Assembly (NCBI GenBank): GCA_902779055.1
Contig: CACZAD010000016.1
Span: 42,063 to 106,062 of the forward strand
Reading direction: 5' to 3'
Length of the DNA stretch: 64,000 nt
From: Fibrobacter succinogenes
GTDB taxonomy: Bacteria > Fibrobacterota > Fibrobacteria > Fibrobacterales > Fibrobacteraceae
Shown: positions 17,079 through 27,294 of the stretch, piece after piece
Position numbering within the stretch: the stretch's first letter is position 1
Layout of the letters: each line of letters opens with the position of its first letter
Notes under the pieces: model-generated
Databases searched by the model: none
What the model was told of the DNA's origin: nothing
What the model saw: only the letters and a program-made list of their open reading frames with translations
Position numbers and translations under genes: made by a program

Positions 17079-17702
17079 ATGAACAAAGCTGCAAAAATCA
17101 AATTCATTGGCGATAAGCTGGACGAGCTCTTTCCGGATCCGCCCATTCCGTTAAACTACACGAACCCATTCACGATGCTTGTCGCGGTGGTTTTGAGCGC
17201 CCAATGCACCGACATCCGCGTGAACCAGGTGACCGAAGTTCTCTTTAAGCAAGCCGATACGCCACAAAAAATGCTCAAGCTCGGCGTTGACCGCATTGCC
17301 GAAATCATCAAGCCCTGCGGATTCTTTAACACCAAGAGCGTGAACATCTACAACCTTTCTCAAGCGCTTGTTGAAAAATTCAAGGGCGAAGTTCCGCACA
17401 CGTTCGAAGAACTCGAAAGCCTGCCCGGCGTTGGCCACAAGACGGCAAGCGTCATCATGATCCACATTTTCAAGATTCCGGCCTTCCCTGTCGACACCCA
17501 CATCCACCGCTTGGCGGAACGCTGGGGTTTAAGTGACGGTTCGAGCGTCGAAAAGACAGAAGCGGATTTAAAAAAGGCTTTCCCCAAGGAAGAATGGGAA
17601 AAGCGTCATTTGCAAATCATTTATTTTGGACGTACTTACTGCAAGGCGCGCGGGCATAAAGAAGAAGAATGCCCGATTTGCAGTGTAGTAAATAAACGCT
17701 AG
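17079..17702 (+). CDS. nth: Endonuclease III (DNA glycosylase/AP lyase), reduced Fe-S loop
   Basis: Base-excision repair enzyme that removes oxidised pyrimidines and nicks AP sites. The 207 residues include the HhH motif 'LESLPGVGHKTA' with catalytic Lys121 and 'VDTHIHRL' with Asp139. The C-terminal cluster region is atypical: Cys188, Cys198 and Cys201 give C-x9-C-x2-C, and the protein ends six residues later, so the fourth cysteine of the usual C-x6-C-x2-C-x5-C [4Fe-4S] loop is missing. Cluster-less Nth variants are known; whether a cluster is bound here is open. The gene may be co-transcribed with cysE. Confidence 0.92.
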   Translation: MNKAAKIKFIGDKLDELFPDPPIPLNYTNPFTMLVAVVLSAQCTDIRVNQVTEVLFKQADTPQKMLKLGVDRIAEIIKPCGFFNTKSVNIYNLSQALVEKFKGEVPHTFEELESLPGVGHKTASVIMIHIFKIPAFPVDTHIHRLAERWGLSDGSSVEKTEADLKKAFPKEEWEKRHLQIIYFGRTYCKARGHKEEECPICSVVNKR

Positions 17703-17938
17703 TAAATCTAAAAAAGGTGATTCCGGCACTGAGGCCGGAATGACATGCAAGGCGAGAGCAGCAAGAATGAGCGAACTCATTCTTATTGCCGAGCCGCAGA
17801 GTCATGTGCTTGCACAATGACAAAGGAGCCGAGTGATGCAGAAACAAGCTTGCATGTTTCTATATCCGAGGCGAACATGTCATGCCTCGAAGAGGAATGA
17901 CATGCAAGGGAATCAAGCGTGAGTCCACACGTGGACTC
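17703..17938 (+). repeat. Intergenic repeat cluster after nth
   Basis: No gene is visible on either strand. The stretch holds a 'GATTCCGGCACTGAGGCCGG' palindromic unit continued by AATGACATGCAAGG. A second 'GGAATGACATGCAAGG' copy lies at about 17900, together with CATGTCAT/ATGACATG inverted pieces and a GAGTCCACACGTGGACTC palindrome next to the DUF3300 stop. It looks like decayed palindromic repeats, some perhaps acting as terminators. Confidence 0.5.
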
Positions 17939-18922
17939 TTACCTTCTACGCGATGGTGGCGGAGGAGGGTTATGCGGTCCGTGACGGCGTTCAGCCCTGC
18001 GGGAATCACGATTATCGTCATCATCTGAACTCGAGGCTTGAGGGGGCGGAGGCGGCGGAGCTGATGAAACCGACTTTCTCAATCCATTGGACTGAGGCGC
18101 AGGAGGAGGTGCCGACGGTCGCCTATCCCATGTAGTATTCGAACGAGACGGCGGGGGCGGTGGCGGATTGTTCAAACGCCCACGCGGAGGAGGATTGCTA
18201 AAACGCGGACCCGGTGCAGGTCTGGGCCTTACGCGATGACGCGGAGGCGGTGCATAACGATGCGGATGGCGGTAATGCGGACGGCGGTGAACCCAGTCGT
18301 AATAGAACGGATCCCAGCCCCAATAAACGAGCCCCGCTCCAGTCCAGACACCATTCACATATCGTACGCGGAAGCGTCCATCCGAGACAACATAATACAC
18401 GACACGTGGGTCGTATTCAGGAACGTACACATATTCTTCGCGAACGGGCTGAATCGTAACATTGTCGTCCACTGTTACAGCCACTTTGTCATCACTGTTC
18501 AAATAGCCATTCTTGTGAGCCACACGGCGCATTCTCTGCACAGCATCCATCACATCGGCCTTTTGCATATCCACGGCTTCGCCAAGCTGCTTTGTCCAGG
18601 TGGCATACTTCGACATTTTACGAAGAACTTCCGGGAACGGGATGAGAGCAATCACCGATTCGTCGTATTCCAATTCGGCGCGTTCAATGGCGCTCGCCAA
18701 ATCGTCGCCCTTCAAATGACGATTGGCAGTTGCAAAAGCGGACGCACGCGGAATATCCTCGACATACACCGAGGCATCCAAGACATGGACCAAGAGCGGA
18801 TCCGGATAAAGCGCAATTGTCGCGACCAGCGTATCGAGTTCCGAAGGCGTGTAACGGGACTGCGCATTTGCCATCAGCGGGAACGCAAGCACCAACGCAA
18901 GCAAACTGAGTAAATGTTTCAT
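17939..18922 (-). CDS. DUF3300 secreted protein
   Basis: This 327-residue protein has a signal peptide (MKHLLSLLALVLAFPLMANA) and a strong AAGGAGG ribosome binding site. Residues about 22-175 are the DUF3300 domain: 'ELDTLVATIALYPDPLLVHV', 'ASAFATANRHLKGDDLASAI', 'PFPEVLRKMSKYATWTKQLG', 'VQRMRRVAHKNGYL'. The remaining 130 residues are low-complexity His/Arg/Pro-rich ('PHYRHPHRYAPPPRHRVRP', 'NNPPPPPPSRS'), a composition that suggests an extracytoplasmic, perhaps wall- or polymer-binding tail. DUF3300 has no defined activity. Single gene between repeats. Confidence 0.85.
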   Translation of the reverse strand: MKHLLSLLALVLAFPLMANAQSRYTPSELDTLVATIALYPDPLLVHVLDASVYVEDIPRASAFATANRHLKGDDLASAIERAELEYDESVIALIPFPEVLRKMSKYATWTKQLGEAVDMQKADVMDAVQRMRRVAHKNGYLNSDDKVAVTVDDNVTIQPVREEYVYVPEYDPRVVYYVVSDGRFRVRYVNGVWTGAGLVYWGWDPFYYDWVHRRPHYRHPHRYAPPPRHRVRPRPAPGPRFSNPPPRGRLNNPPPPPPSRSNTTWDRRPSAPPPAPQSNGLRKSVSSAPPPPPPQASSSDDDDNRDSRRAERRHGPHNPPPPPSRRR

Positions 18923-18974
18923 AAGACCTCCTTCTTTAAAGGACCTCTTTTTAATCTACAATTTTTTTACCACA

Positions 18975-19006
18975 AAAACAAAAGACCCCGGCTGTTAAGC
19001 CGAGGA
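18975..19006 (-). terminator. Terminator of glnS
   Basis: Read on the minus strand, CCTCGGCTTAACAGCCGGGG forms a hairpin followed by TCTTTTGTTTTTG. It lies downstream of the glnS stop, with a repeat element in between. Confidence 0.75.
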
Positions 19007-19015
19007 CATAAAATC

Positions 19016-19116
19016 TAATTCGGATTAGAACCGAGCGAGACAAGGCGCGAGACCCCGTAGCGTACTAAGCGTACGTGAGGGGGTGAGCAACGCCGTATCG
19101 CGAAGGTTATAATTCG
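19016..19116. repeat. Element flanked by 7-bp TAATTCG direct repeats
   Basis: TAATTCG occurs at 19016-19022 and again at 19110-19116. Between them lie about 87 bp with internal symmetry (GCGTACTAAGCGTAC; GGCGCGAGACCCCG against GGGGGTGAGCAACGCC). No coding potential. It sits between the glnS stop and its terminator and looks like a small mobile or palindromic repeat. Confidence 0.45.
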
Positions 19117-19119
19117 AAT

Positions 19120-20787
19120 TTACTTTGTCGGGTTGAAAGAGTCCTTCAATCCCACCGTTCTGTTGAACACGAGATGACCCGGCTTGGAGTCTTCGCTATC
19201 GAGGCAGAAGTAGCCCTGACGCATGAACTGGAAGCGGTCTTCGAGCTTCGCGTCGGCGAGAGCGGGTTCCACCTTGGCCTGCTTCACGACCATAGAGTTC
19301 GGGTTCAGGTAATCGTGCCAGTCTTCGCCTTCCGGGACCTGAGCAGGATCTTCGAGCGTGAACAAGTTATCAATGAGGCGTACTTCGGCATCCACAGCGT
19401 GTGCTGCAGAAACCCAGTGGATCGTGCCCTTGACCTTGCGACCATCCGGAGATTCGCCACCCTTGCTGAGCGGGTCGTAGACGCAGTGAATCACCTTGAC
19501 CTTCCCGTCTGCATCCTTTTCGACGCTCTTGCAAGTGACAAAGTAAGCGCCCTTGAGGCGGACTTCGCCTTCCGGCTTCAAGCGGAAGTACTTCTTCGGC
19601 GGTTCTTCCATAAAGTCGTCGGCTTCGATGTAGAGTTCACCGCTGAACGGCACCTTGCGGGTTCCTGCGTTCGGGTCATTCGGGTTGTTCTCGACTTCGA
19701 TCATTTCGACCTTGCCGGCTTCCCAGTTGTCAATCACGAGCTTGACCGGATCAATCACGGCCATCACGCGGTTAGCGGTCTGGTTCAATTCTTCGCGAAT
19801 GCAGAAGTAAAGGAGGTTCACGTCGACCATAGAGTCGGCCTTGGAAACACCGATGCGGCTGCAGAACTCACGGATGGAGCTCGGGGTAAAGCCACGGCGA
19901 CGGAAACCGCAAACGGTCGGCATACGCGGGTCGTTCCAGCCAAGCACAGCCTTTGTCTGCACAAGTTCAAGGAGCTTCCTCTTACTCATCATCGTGTACG
20001 TGAGGTTCAAGCGGGCAAATTCAATCTGCTGCGGACGGTTCTGCAAACCAAGTTCAATGAGGAACCAATCGTAAAGCGGACGGTGGGCTTCGAACTCGAG
20101 CGTGCAGATGGAGTGCGTGATGCCTTCGATCCAGTCGCTAATCGGGTGGGCAAAGTCGTACATCGGGTAGATGCACCACTTGTCGCCAGTGCGATGGTGC
20201 GTGCAATGCTTGATGCGGTAGATGACCGGGTCACGCATGTTCATGTTCGGGCTAGCGAGGTCGACCTTGGCACGGAGGCACTTTTCACCGTCGGCGTACT
20301 TGCCATCGCGCATTTCGTGGAAGAGCTTCATATTCTCTTCGACGCTGCGGTCGCGGTAGGGGCTCGGGCGGGAAGGCTTGCCGGCATCGTTGCCGCGGTA
20401 TTCCTGCATTTCGTCGCGAGTCAAATCTTCGACATAAGCCTTGCCCATTTCAATCATCTTTTCGGCAAAGGCGTAAATCTGGTCGTAGTAGTCGCTTGCG
20501 AAAAATTCTTCTTTCCATTCAAAGCCGAGCCACTTCACGTCTTCGCGGATGGAATCGACGTATTCCACATCTTCCTTGGTCGGGTTCGTGTCGTCGAAGC
20601 GGAGGTTCGTAAAGCCGCCGAACTTCTTGGCGGTACCGAAGTTCAAGCAGATGGACTTGGCATGGCCAATGTGAATGTAACCGTTCGGTTCGGGCGGGAA
20701 ACGCGTCAGCACGTGATCGCGCTTGCCGGTCTGGAGGTCGTTAACGATAATGTCCTGAATAAAATTCGAAGATTCGGGGATTTCCAT
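19120..20787 (-). CDS. glnS: Glutaminyl-tRNA synthetase
   Basis: Charges tRNA-Gln with glutamine. This 555-residue class I synthetase has '[19 protein letters not shown]' with the HIGH signature at 39-42, '[20 protein letters not shown]', and a KMSKS-like 'MMSKRKL' loop near residue 270. It ends with the beta-barrel anticodon-binding domain ('[20 protein letters not shown]', '[20 protein letters not shown]'). Presence of GlnRS implies that tRNA-Gln is charged directly rather than only through the amidotransferase route. The 5' leader contains TATATT about 27 nt upstream and AAAGGAC before the ATG. It is divergent from the DMT transporter. Confidence 0.96.
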   Translation of the reverse strand: MEIPESSNFIQDIIVNDLQTGKRDHVLTRFPPEPNGYIHIGHAKSICLNFGTAKKFGGFTNLRFDDTNPTKEDVEYVDSIREDVKWLGFEWKEEFFASDYYDQIYAFAEKMIEMGKAYVEDLTRDEMQEYRGNDAGKPSRPSPYRDRSVEENMKLFHEMRDGKYADGEKCLRAKVDLASPNMNMRDPVIYRIKHCTHHRTGDKWCIYPMYDFAHPISDWIEGITHSICTLEFEAHRPLYDWFLIELGLQNRPQQIEFARLNLTYTMMSKRKLLELVQTKAVLGWNDPRMPTVCGFRRRGFTPSSIREFCSRIGVSKADSMVDVNLLYFCIREELNQTANRVMAVIDPVKLVIDNWEAGKVEMIEVENNPNDPNAGTRKVPFSGELYIEADDFMEEPPKKYFRLKPEGEVRLKGAYFVTCKSVEKDADGKVKVIHCVYDPLSKGGESPDGRKVKGTIHWVSAAHAVDAEVRLIDNLFTLEDPAQVPEGEDWHDYLNPNSMVVKQAKVEPALADAKLEDRFQFMRQGYFCLDSEDSKPGHLVFNRTVGLKDSFNPTK

Positions 20788-20848
20788 AACAGGGTCCTTT
20801 TAAAATTTTACAGCCGAAATATAGGAATTTCTAACTTTCTCACCCGAG

Positions 20849-21829
20849 ATGGCAAATATTGGATATAGTTTTTTACTGGTTCTGGCGGCATTCCTTTGGG
20901 GATCCACCTTTGTCGCACAAATCGAAGGCAACGACATCGGTCCGTTCGCGTTCGTGTGCATGCGAAATTTCATCGCCACGGGAGTCCTCTTCGGGCTTGC
21001 GAAAATATTGGACAAATTCAACAAAAGTCCTAGACGCCCCAAGAACAAGGAAGACAGTCGCAAGCTCTGGAAAGCTGGCCTTTTCTGCGGGCTTACGCTT
21101 TTCTTTGCGATGAACTTGCAACAGACCGGGCTTTACCTGGGCTGTTCCGCCGGCAAAGCGGGATTCCTCACCACCTGTTACATCATTTTCGTCCCAATTC
21201 TGAGCCTGTTTTTCGGCAAGAAGATTTCTACTAAAATTTGGCTTTGCGTCGCCATCACAGTCGTTGGGCTTTACCTGCTCTGCATCAAGGGCGATTTTTC
21301 GATTGAGGTTTCTGACACCGTTTTGCTTCTGTGCGCACTCGCTTTTGCGGCACACATTCTCGTCGTCGGGAAATACGGCCCACATATGGACAATGTAAGA
21401 CTTTCGGCAATACAGTTTCTCGTGGTGGCGACACTTTCCATTTTCCCGATGTTTTTCGTGGACCTGAAAGGAAGTTTCGCAGGTTTCGGCACGATTATTG
21501 AAGTCTATTCGCATTTCAAGCCGTGGATCCCGCTGTTGTATGCGGCCATCCTTTCGAGCTGCGTGGCATTCACTTTGCAGATTATCGCCCAAAATAAAAT
21601 CAGGCCCACCCTAGCATCGCTATTGATGAGCCTTGAATCAGTATTTTCTGTAATTTCTGGATGGGCCGTTCTTGGGGAACGATTCTCGCTTCAGGAAGGT
21701 ATCGGCTGCGTACTAATGTTCACCGCCGTCATCCTTGCGCAAGTCAATATAAAACGCAAAGGAGATTCCCGATTATCCCCGTCATCCCCGTCAAGCGAGG
21801 ACAGGCGCGAGGACAGGCATCGGGAATGA
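20849..21829 (+). CDS. DMT-family (EamA) transporter
   Basis: This 326-residue membrane protein has two EamA repeats and about ten predicted helices. The N-terminal signature is 'FLLVLAAFLWGSTFVAQIEG', and the second repeat contains 'LLSSCVAFTLQIIAQNKIRP' (first residues approximate) and 'SLLMSLESVFSVISGWAVLGE'. This family exports metabolites or takes up amino-acid-like compounds; the substrate cannot be inferred. The last 20 or so residues after 'QVNIKRKG' (Ser/Arg/Glu/Asp-rich) are encoded by an intergenic repeat (21764-21830), so the natural C-terminus was probably just after the last helix. No clear Shine-Dalgarno; TAACTT lies 11 nt before the ATG. Confidence 0.85.
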   Translation: MANIGYSFLLVLAAFLWGSTFVAQIEGNDIGPFAFVCMRNFIATGVLFGLAKILDKFNKSPRRPKNKEDSRKLWKAGLFCGLTLFFAMNLQQTGLYLGCSAGKAGFLTTCYIIFVPILSLFFGKKISTKIWLCVAITVVGLYLLCIKGDFSIEVSDTVLLLCALAFAAHILVVGKYGPHMDNVRLSAIQFLVVATLSIFPMFFVDLKGSFAGFGTIIEVYSHFKPWIPLLYAAILSSCVAFTLQIIAQNKIRPTLASLLMSLESVFSVISGWAVLGERFSLQEGIGCVLMFTAVILAQVNIKRKGDSRLSPSSPSSEDRREDRHRE

Positions 21830-21830
21830 C
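21764..21830 (+). repeat. Dispersed repeat overlapping the DMT transporter 3' end
   Basis: 'GATTCCCGATTATCCCCGTC' begins a unit that ends in 'CATCGGGAATGACA', forming an interrupted palindrome like the GATTCCGG...CCGGAATGACA unit after nth at 17717. It contains a direct GAGGACAGGC duplication. It is read as codons by the transporter gene. Confidence 0.55.
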
Positions 21831-21833
21831 AAA

Positions 21834-23354
21834 TTATTCACCATCCTTCTTGGCGCGCTTTTTAATCATCACAAGCGTACCGAAGGTCAGTACGAATCCG
21901 AACAACAGCGAAAGTACGGCGCTACGGGTTAAGCCCGCGACAATGTAAGTCACAAATGAAATCGCAGCCACAACCAGTACGTACGGGATTTGCGTATTGA
22001 CGTGGTTCACGTGGTTGCATTCCGCACCGGCACTTGCCATAATCGTCGTATCCGAAATCGGAGAGCTGTGGTCACCGCAAACGGCACCCGCCATACAAGC
22101 AGAAATCGAGATGACCATAAGGCTGTAATCCACACCGCCAAACGCCGCCACGACAATCGGGATGAGGATGCCGAACGTGCCCCAGGAAGTTCCCGTTGCA
22201 AAAGCGAGGAGTGCTGCAATCACAAAGATAATCGCCGGCATGAAGTTCATAAATCCAGAAGCTCCGCCCTTCACAAGGCCAGCCACAAATTCCTTTGCGC
22301 CAAGCGCATCCGTCGTGCCCTTGAGCGTCCATGCCAAAGCCAAAATCAAAATGGCAGGAACCATCGCCTTGAATCCATCCGGCAAGCAAGCCATGCTATG
22401 GCTGAAGCGCAACACACGACGGAACATGTAAAAGCAAACGGTAAAGATGAACGCGCCAAACGAACCAATCGCAAGGCCAACAGAAGCATCGCACGATGCA
22501 AACGCATCGACAAAGCCCTTCGCCGCATCGCCTGATGCAAAGAATCCACCGGTATAAACCATACCAAGTACGCAGAAGACAATCAAAGAAGCAATCGGCA
22601 TGACAAGATCCAGGACGCCGCCTTTCGTCGATGTAAAGTTCAGGTCTTCCAAATTTCCGCCAACAGCGTTTGTATGCATTTCATACTTTTTCATCGGGCC
22701 GATATTTACATTCCAGATGACAACCAGGAACAACGTAAGAATCGTCAACAACGCATAAAAATTAAACGGAATCGCCTTGACAAAAAGCGTGAGGCCATCC
22801 TCGCCTTCCACAAATCCCGAAACCGCAGCTGCCCAGGAGCTGATAGGCGCAATGATGCAAATCGGAGCTGCCGTAGAATCGATCAAGTACGCAAGCTTTT
22901 CATGACTCACCTTGAAACGGTCCGTCACCGGACGCATCACGCTACCGACCGTAAGGCAGTTGAAATAGTCGTCAATAAAAATCAGGACACCCAAGCAAAT
23001 CGTCGCAATTTGCGCACCGATTTTCGACTTGATATGCTTTTTAGCCCAGTTGCCAAAAGCCGCCGAGCCCCCAGCCCTGTTCATAAGCGCAACCATTGCA
23101 CCCAACATAACAAGGAACACAAGAATGCCCACATTATAAGGGTCTGCAACTTTTGCAATCAAGCCGTTCTTGAACACGGCATCGAAAAAGCCTGAGCCAC
23201 TCCCCTGACAAAGAAGAAGTCCACCGACAATGACGCCTAAAAAAAGCGACGAGTAAACTTCTTTACTCACAAGGGCCAAAACAATCGCAACGAGAGCCGG
23301 TACGAGTGCCCAGAAGGTTCCATAAGCCATAACAGTATTTGCGGCCTGTTCCAT
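21834..23354 (-). CDS. Na+/H+ antiporter, NhaC family
   Basis: This 506-residue polytopic membrane protein has about 11-13 helices. Family features: 'GTFWALVPALVAIVLALVSK', 'FIDDYFNCLTVGSVMRPVTD' (the conserved acidic D-D segment in the membrane), 'AFATGTSWGTFGILIPI' and 'GAVCGDHSSPISDTTIMASA' (the conserved GD-SPISDT loop). NhaC-type proteins exchange Na+ for H+, or in some members malate/lactate. The gene starts 3 nt after a 57-codon gene, whose last codons hold the GAGGAAAAG ribosome binding site. The ends of this gene and the DMT gene are 4 nt apart, convergent, with no room for a normal terminator. Confidence 0.9.
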   Translation of the reverse strand: MEQAANTVMAYGTFWALVPALVAIVLALVSKEVYSSLFLGVIVGGLLLCQGSGSGFFDAVFKNGLIAKVADPYNVGILVFLVMLGAMVALMNRAGGSAAFGNWAKKHIKSKIGAQIATICLGVLIFIDDYFNCLTVGSVMRPVTDRFKVSHEKLAYLIDSTAAPICIIAPISSWAAAVSGFVEGEDGLTLFVKAIPFNFYALLTILTLFLVVIWNVNIGPMKKYEMHTNAVGGNLEDLNFTSTKGGVLDLVMPIASLIVFCVLGMVYTGGFFASGDAAKGFVDAFASCDASVGLAIGSFGAFIFTVCFYMFRRVLRFSHSMACLPDGFKAMVPAILILALAWTLKGTTDALGAKEFVAGLVKGGASGFMNFMPAIIFVIAALLAFATGTSWGTFGILIPIVVAAFGGVDYSLMVISISACMAGAVCGDHSSPISDTTIMASAGAECNHVNHVNTQIPYVLVVAAISFVTYIVAGLTRSAVLSLLFGFVLTFGTLVMIKKRAKKDGE

Positions 23355-23357
23355 AAA

Positions 23358-23531
23358 TTACTTTTCCTCAGGTTTTAAGGATTTGAGCGGATTTTTAATT
23401 CCTGCATTTTCCAATTTTTGCAGGACTTCAATAGCGTAATCAATCGCATCCAAGGAATGCGAACTTGCATACATTCTCAGGTCAGAAAGCGCATAAATAG
23501 CCCTCTGGTTGTTCATTTCTTTTTCCGACAT
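23358..23531 (-). CDS. 57-residue small protein upstream of nhaC
   Basis: ATG behind AAGGAGAAATC; the product contains 'MSEKEMNNQRAIYALSDLRM', 'DAIDYAIEVLQKL' and ends 'LKSLKPEEK'. It is soluble, helical and charged, with no known motif. The strong ribosome binding site, the coding-like codon use and the 3-nt gap to the NhaC-type antiporter gene support a real gene co-transcribed with it. It could be a small regulatory subunit or an unrelated leader protein; the function is unknown. Confidence 0.65.
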   Translation of the reverse strand: MSEKEMNNQRAIYALSDLRMYASSHSLDAIDYAIEVLQKLENAGIKNPLKSLKPEEK

Positions 23532-23629
23532 GATTTCTCCTTTGCACTTTTCAAAAAATACCTAAAAAATCTAATTATTACACGAAAATAAAATGGCTTT
23601 GTCCATTAAAATTGACCTTCTAGAAAATA

Positions 23630-23747
23630 CTGGATCCCGTCAGTCGCTGCGCGCCCTCCAGGATGACGCAATCCATCCTACCGCCTACTAACCACTAATC
23701 ACTAATCACTAACCACTTCCTACTGTCTACCGCCTACTTCCTACTTA
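23630..23747 (+). repeat. Dispersed repeat array upstream of thiC
   Basis: The first part (23630-23672) is a 'GGATCCCGTCAGTCGCTGCG' palindrome-type unit ending in 'CAGGATGACGCAATCC'. The second (23676-23747) is a run of short units CCTACCGCCTAC, ACTAACCACTAATCACTAAT and CTTCCTACTGTCTACCGCC, the same family as 10883, 38038, 38871 and 56884. The remainder of 23532-23841 holds only the small-gene promoter area, the thiC promoter and the riboswitch. Confidence 0.6.
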
Positions 23748-23753
23748 ATTATC

Positions 23754-23759
23754 TATATT
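23754..23759 (+). promoter_or_regulatory. -10 element of thiC
   Basis: TATATT lies just before the TPP aptamer, so the transcript would begin at about 23766, at the base of the riboswitch. Confidence 0.55.
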
Positions 23760-23763
23760 ATAA

Positions 23764-25458
<1,695 letters not shown>

Positions 25459-25503
25459 CCGTTCAAAAATCAGTTCCCATCAGAATCCTATCTGGAGGTG
25501 TCC

Positions 25504-27273
25504 ATGGAAAACGGAAAGAAAATTCTGAATGAGTTTTTAAAGGCAAAATTTGCTGACTTGAATGAACTCAAAAAAGCTTTGTTCAAAGCGGGTGTTGCCG
25601 CATTGGACGAAGGCTGGACTTTCATGGATGCCACGTTCCAGCTGGGCGGAAAGGCTAGAGACGAAGGTCTCTCGCCCGATGATGTGGAAACGATTTTGCG
25701 CAACGCATTTTCCGAAGAAAAACGCCGCACCGAACGCGAAGAAGAACAAAAGAAAGCCGCACAGGCACAGCCCCAACAGGCCCCGGCACAGCAAGCACAA
25801 CCCGCTGTGGTGCCCGGCGTGCAGGCGATGACCCCCAATATGGGTCCCACAGTCATCTCGCCCATTTCGGCAACGATGATGCAGCAGATGATTGCTCTCG
25901 GTCTCGACAACCAATCTCTTGAGCTGTTGCAGAACTTCAAGATCGATCCGGAAGCGCTATCCATTCCGTGGCCGACGCCCGATTGGCGCAAGGACTTTGC
26001 CAAGCTTCTAGCCGCAACCTTCAAGCCCGATGAAACAGTCGAATTCAAGATTTCGAACACGCCGAACAGTTCCCGTGAACTTGTCAAGAACATCGTCGGT
26101 CAGGACGAAGCGCTGAAGAAGATTATGAAGCAGCTCGACAGCCCGGACGGAGCGCTTTTGACCATCAACGCAGTCAAGGGTGGTGCGGACACCTCCGACG
26201 AAAGCTTCCATTATCGTTATGTTGTCGTAGACAATCCCAAGATGACGCTTGCGAAGCAGCTCGCCTACTACAAGGCGCTGAACCTCCCCTGCGCAGCGCT
26301 TATCAACACGGGCGCAAACTCCGTGCAGGCCTGGATCAAAATCGAAGCTAGCGACCTCGAAGAGTATAACGAACGAGTTGACTTCTTGTTCCAGACGCTC
26401 GACTCCCAGGGATTCAAGGTCGATGACGGCAACCGCAATCCGAACCAGATGGTTCGTATGCCAGGCGTACTCCGCAACGGCAAGCAGCAGTATCTTATCG
26501 CCTTGGAACAAGGCGCCAAGAACTTTACCGAATGGCGCGAATGGGCCGAATACTCGCTTGACGGAAAACCGCTCATCGAGCTTGCCAGCGATACCGAAGA
26601 AGCTCCGAAAAAAGACGCGACCATTATCGAGAACGTACTGCGTGCCGGTGAATTTTTCTTGTTCACGGCTCCCGCCAAAAGCGGAAAGTCGCTTGCGCTT
26701 ATGGACATGGCCCTTTCGATTTGCCACGGCGAAGACTGGTTTGGCAATACGACGAACGCAAACGACGTCCTGTTCATCAATATGGAACTCACCAAGTCCG
26801 TGTTCCTCAACCGTCTCTTTTTGCTCGGTTCCAAGCGAAAACTCGAAGCCAACACTCCCAAGTTCGGCTTTTTGAACCTCCGCGGAACAGCGCTCTCGCC
26901 GCTCGAAATCGCACAGCTCATCGCAAAGCGCATCCAGGGAGCCAAAAAGCTCGAAAACCACGATTACAAGGTCGTCGTGATCGATCCGATTTCGGCAGTG
27001 CTTCACAACCCCAAGTCCGCAAGGCTCAGCGGCTCGCCGCACCAGCTTTTGATGCAGATGGTCGATACGATTATCGCCCTCACGGGTTGTGCGGTCGTCA
27101 CGTCGATGAACATCAACGAGTACCCCTACCTCGAAGCGCGCGCCGATAGCGTCATGTCGCTCTCGCCGCTCGAAGGTAGCCTCAATATGTACCAGATCAA
27201 CGGTTCATTCCGCGAATTTCCGAAGACTCTCGCCAAGGAATGCTCCTGGATTTATCCTAGATTTATAGTTTAA
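25504..27273 (+). CDS. Primase-like domain fused to RecA/RepA-type ATPase
   Basis: The start is the ATG behind GGAGG (25494-25498). Residues about 1-80 form a charged helical domain, followed by a Gln/Ala/Pro linker (about 80-115). Residues 225-340 resemble RepB/AEP-type primase modules: 'RYVVVDNPKMTLAKQLAYYK', 'LINTGANSVQAWIKIEASDL' and 'RNPNQMVRMPGVLRNGKQQ', the last like the R-PG nucleotide-binding motif. A RecA-like ATPase domain of the AAA_25/RepA group follows, with Walker A 'TAPAKSGKSLALMDMALS' (Lys395) and Walker B 'VVVIDPISAVL' (Asp494). Such fusions are usual in plasmids and phages, yet this gene sits among chromosomal genes with no mobile-element genes around it. The role is unknown. 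Confidence 0.65.
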   Translation: MENGKKILNEFLKAKFADLNELKKALFKAGVAALDEGWTFMDATFQLGGKARDEGLSPDDVETILRNAFSEEKRRTEREEEQKKAAQAQPQQAPAQQAQPAVVPGVQAMTPNMGPTVISPISATMMQQMIALGLDNQSLELLQNFKIDPEALSIPWPTPDWRKDFAKLLAATFKPDETVEFKISNTPNSSRELVKNIVGQDEALKKIMKQLDSPDGALLTINAVKGGADTSDESFHYRYVVVDNPKMTLAKQLAYYKALNLPCAALINTGANSVQAWIKIEASDLEEYNERVDFLFQTLDSQGFKVDDGNRNPNQMVRMPGVLRNGKQQYLIALEQGAKNFTEWREWAEYSLDGKPLIELASDTEEAPKKDATIIENVLRAGEFFLFTAPAKSGKSLALMDMALSICHGEDWFGNTTNANDVLFINMELTKSVFLNRLFLLGSKRKLEANTPKFGFLNLRGTALSPLEIAQLIAKRIQGAKKLENHDYKVVVIDPISAVLHNPKSARLSGSPHQLLMQMVDTIIALTGCAVVTSMNINEYPYLEARADSVMSLSPLEGSLNMYQINGSFREFPKTLAKECSWIYPRFIV

Positions 27274-27294
27274 ACATTCAACACGATTTTAAAG

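Noticed and set aside
17568..17847. Minus-strand frames in the nth/DUF3300 gap
   Set aside because: They consist of palindromic repeat sequence read in frame, without ribosome binding sites or recognisable protein features.
19174..20868. Plus-strand frame of 564 codons opposite glnS
   Set aside because: It is a shadow of glnS, which has intact synthetase motifs.
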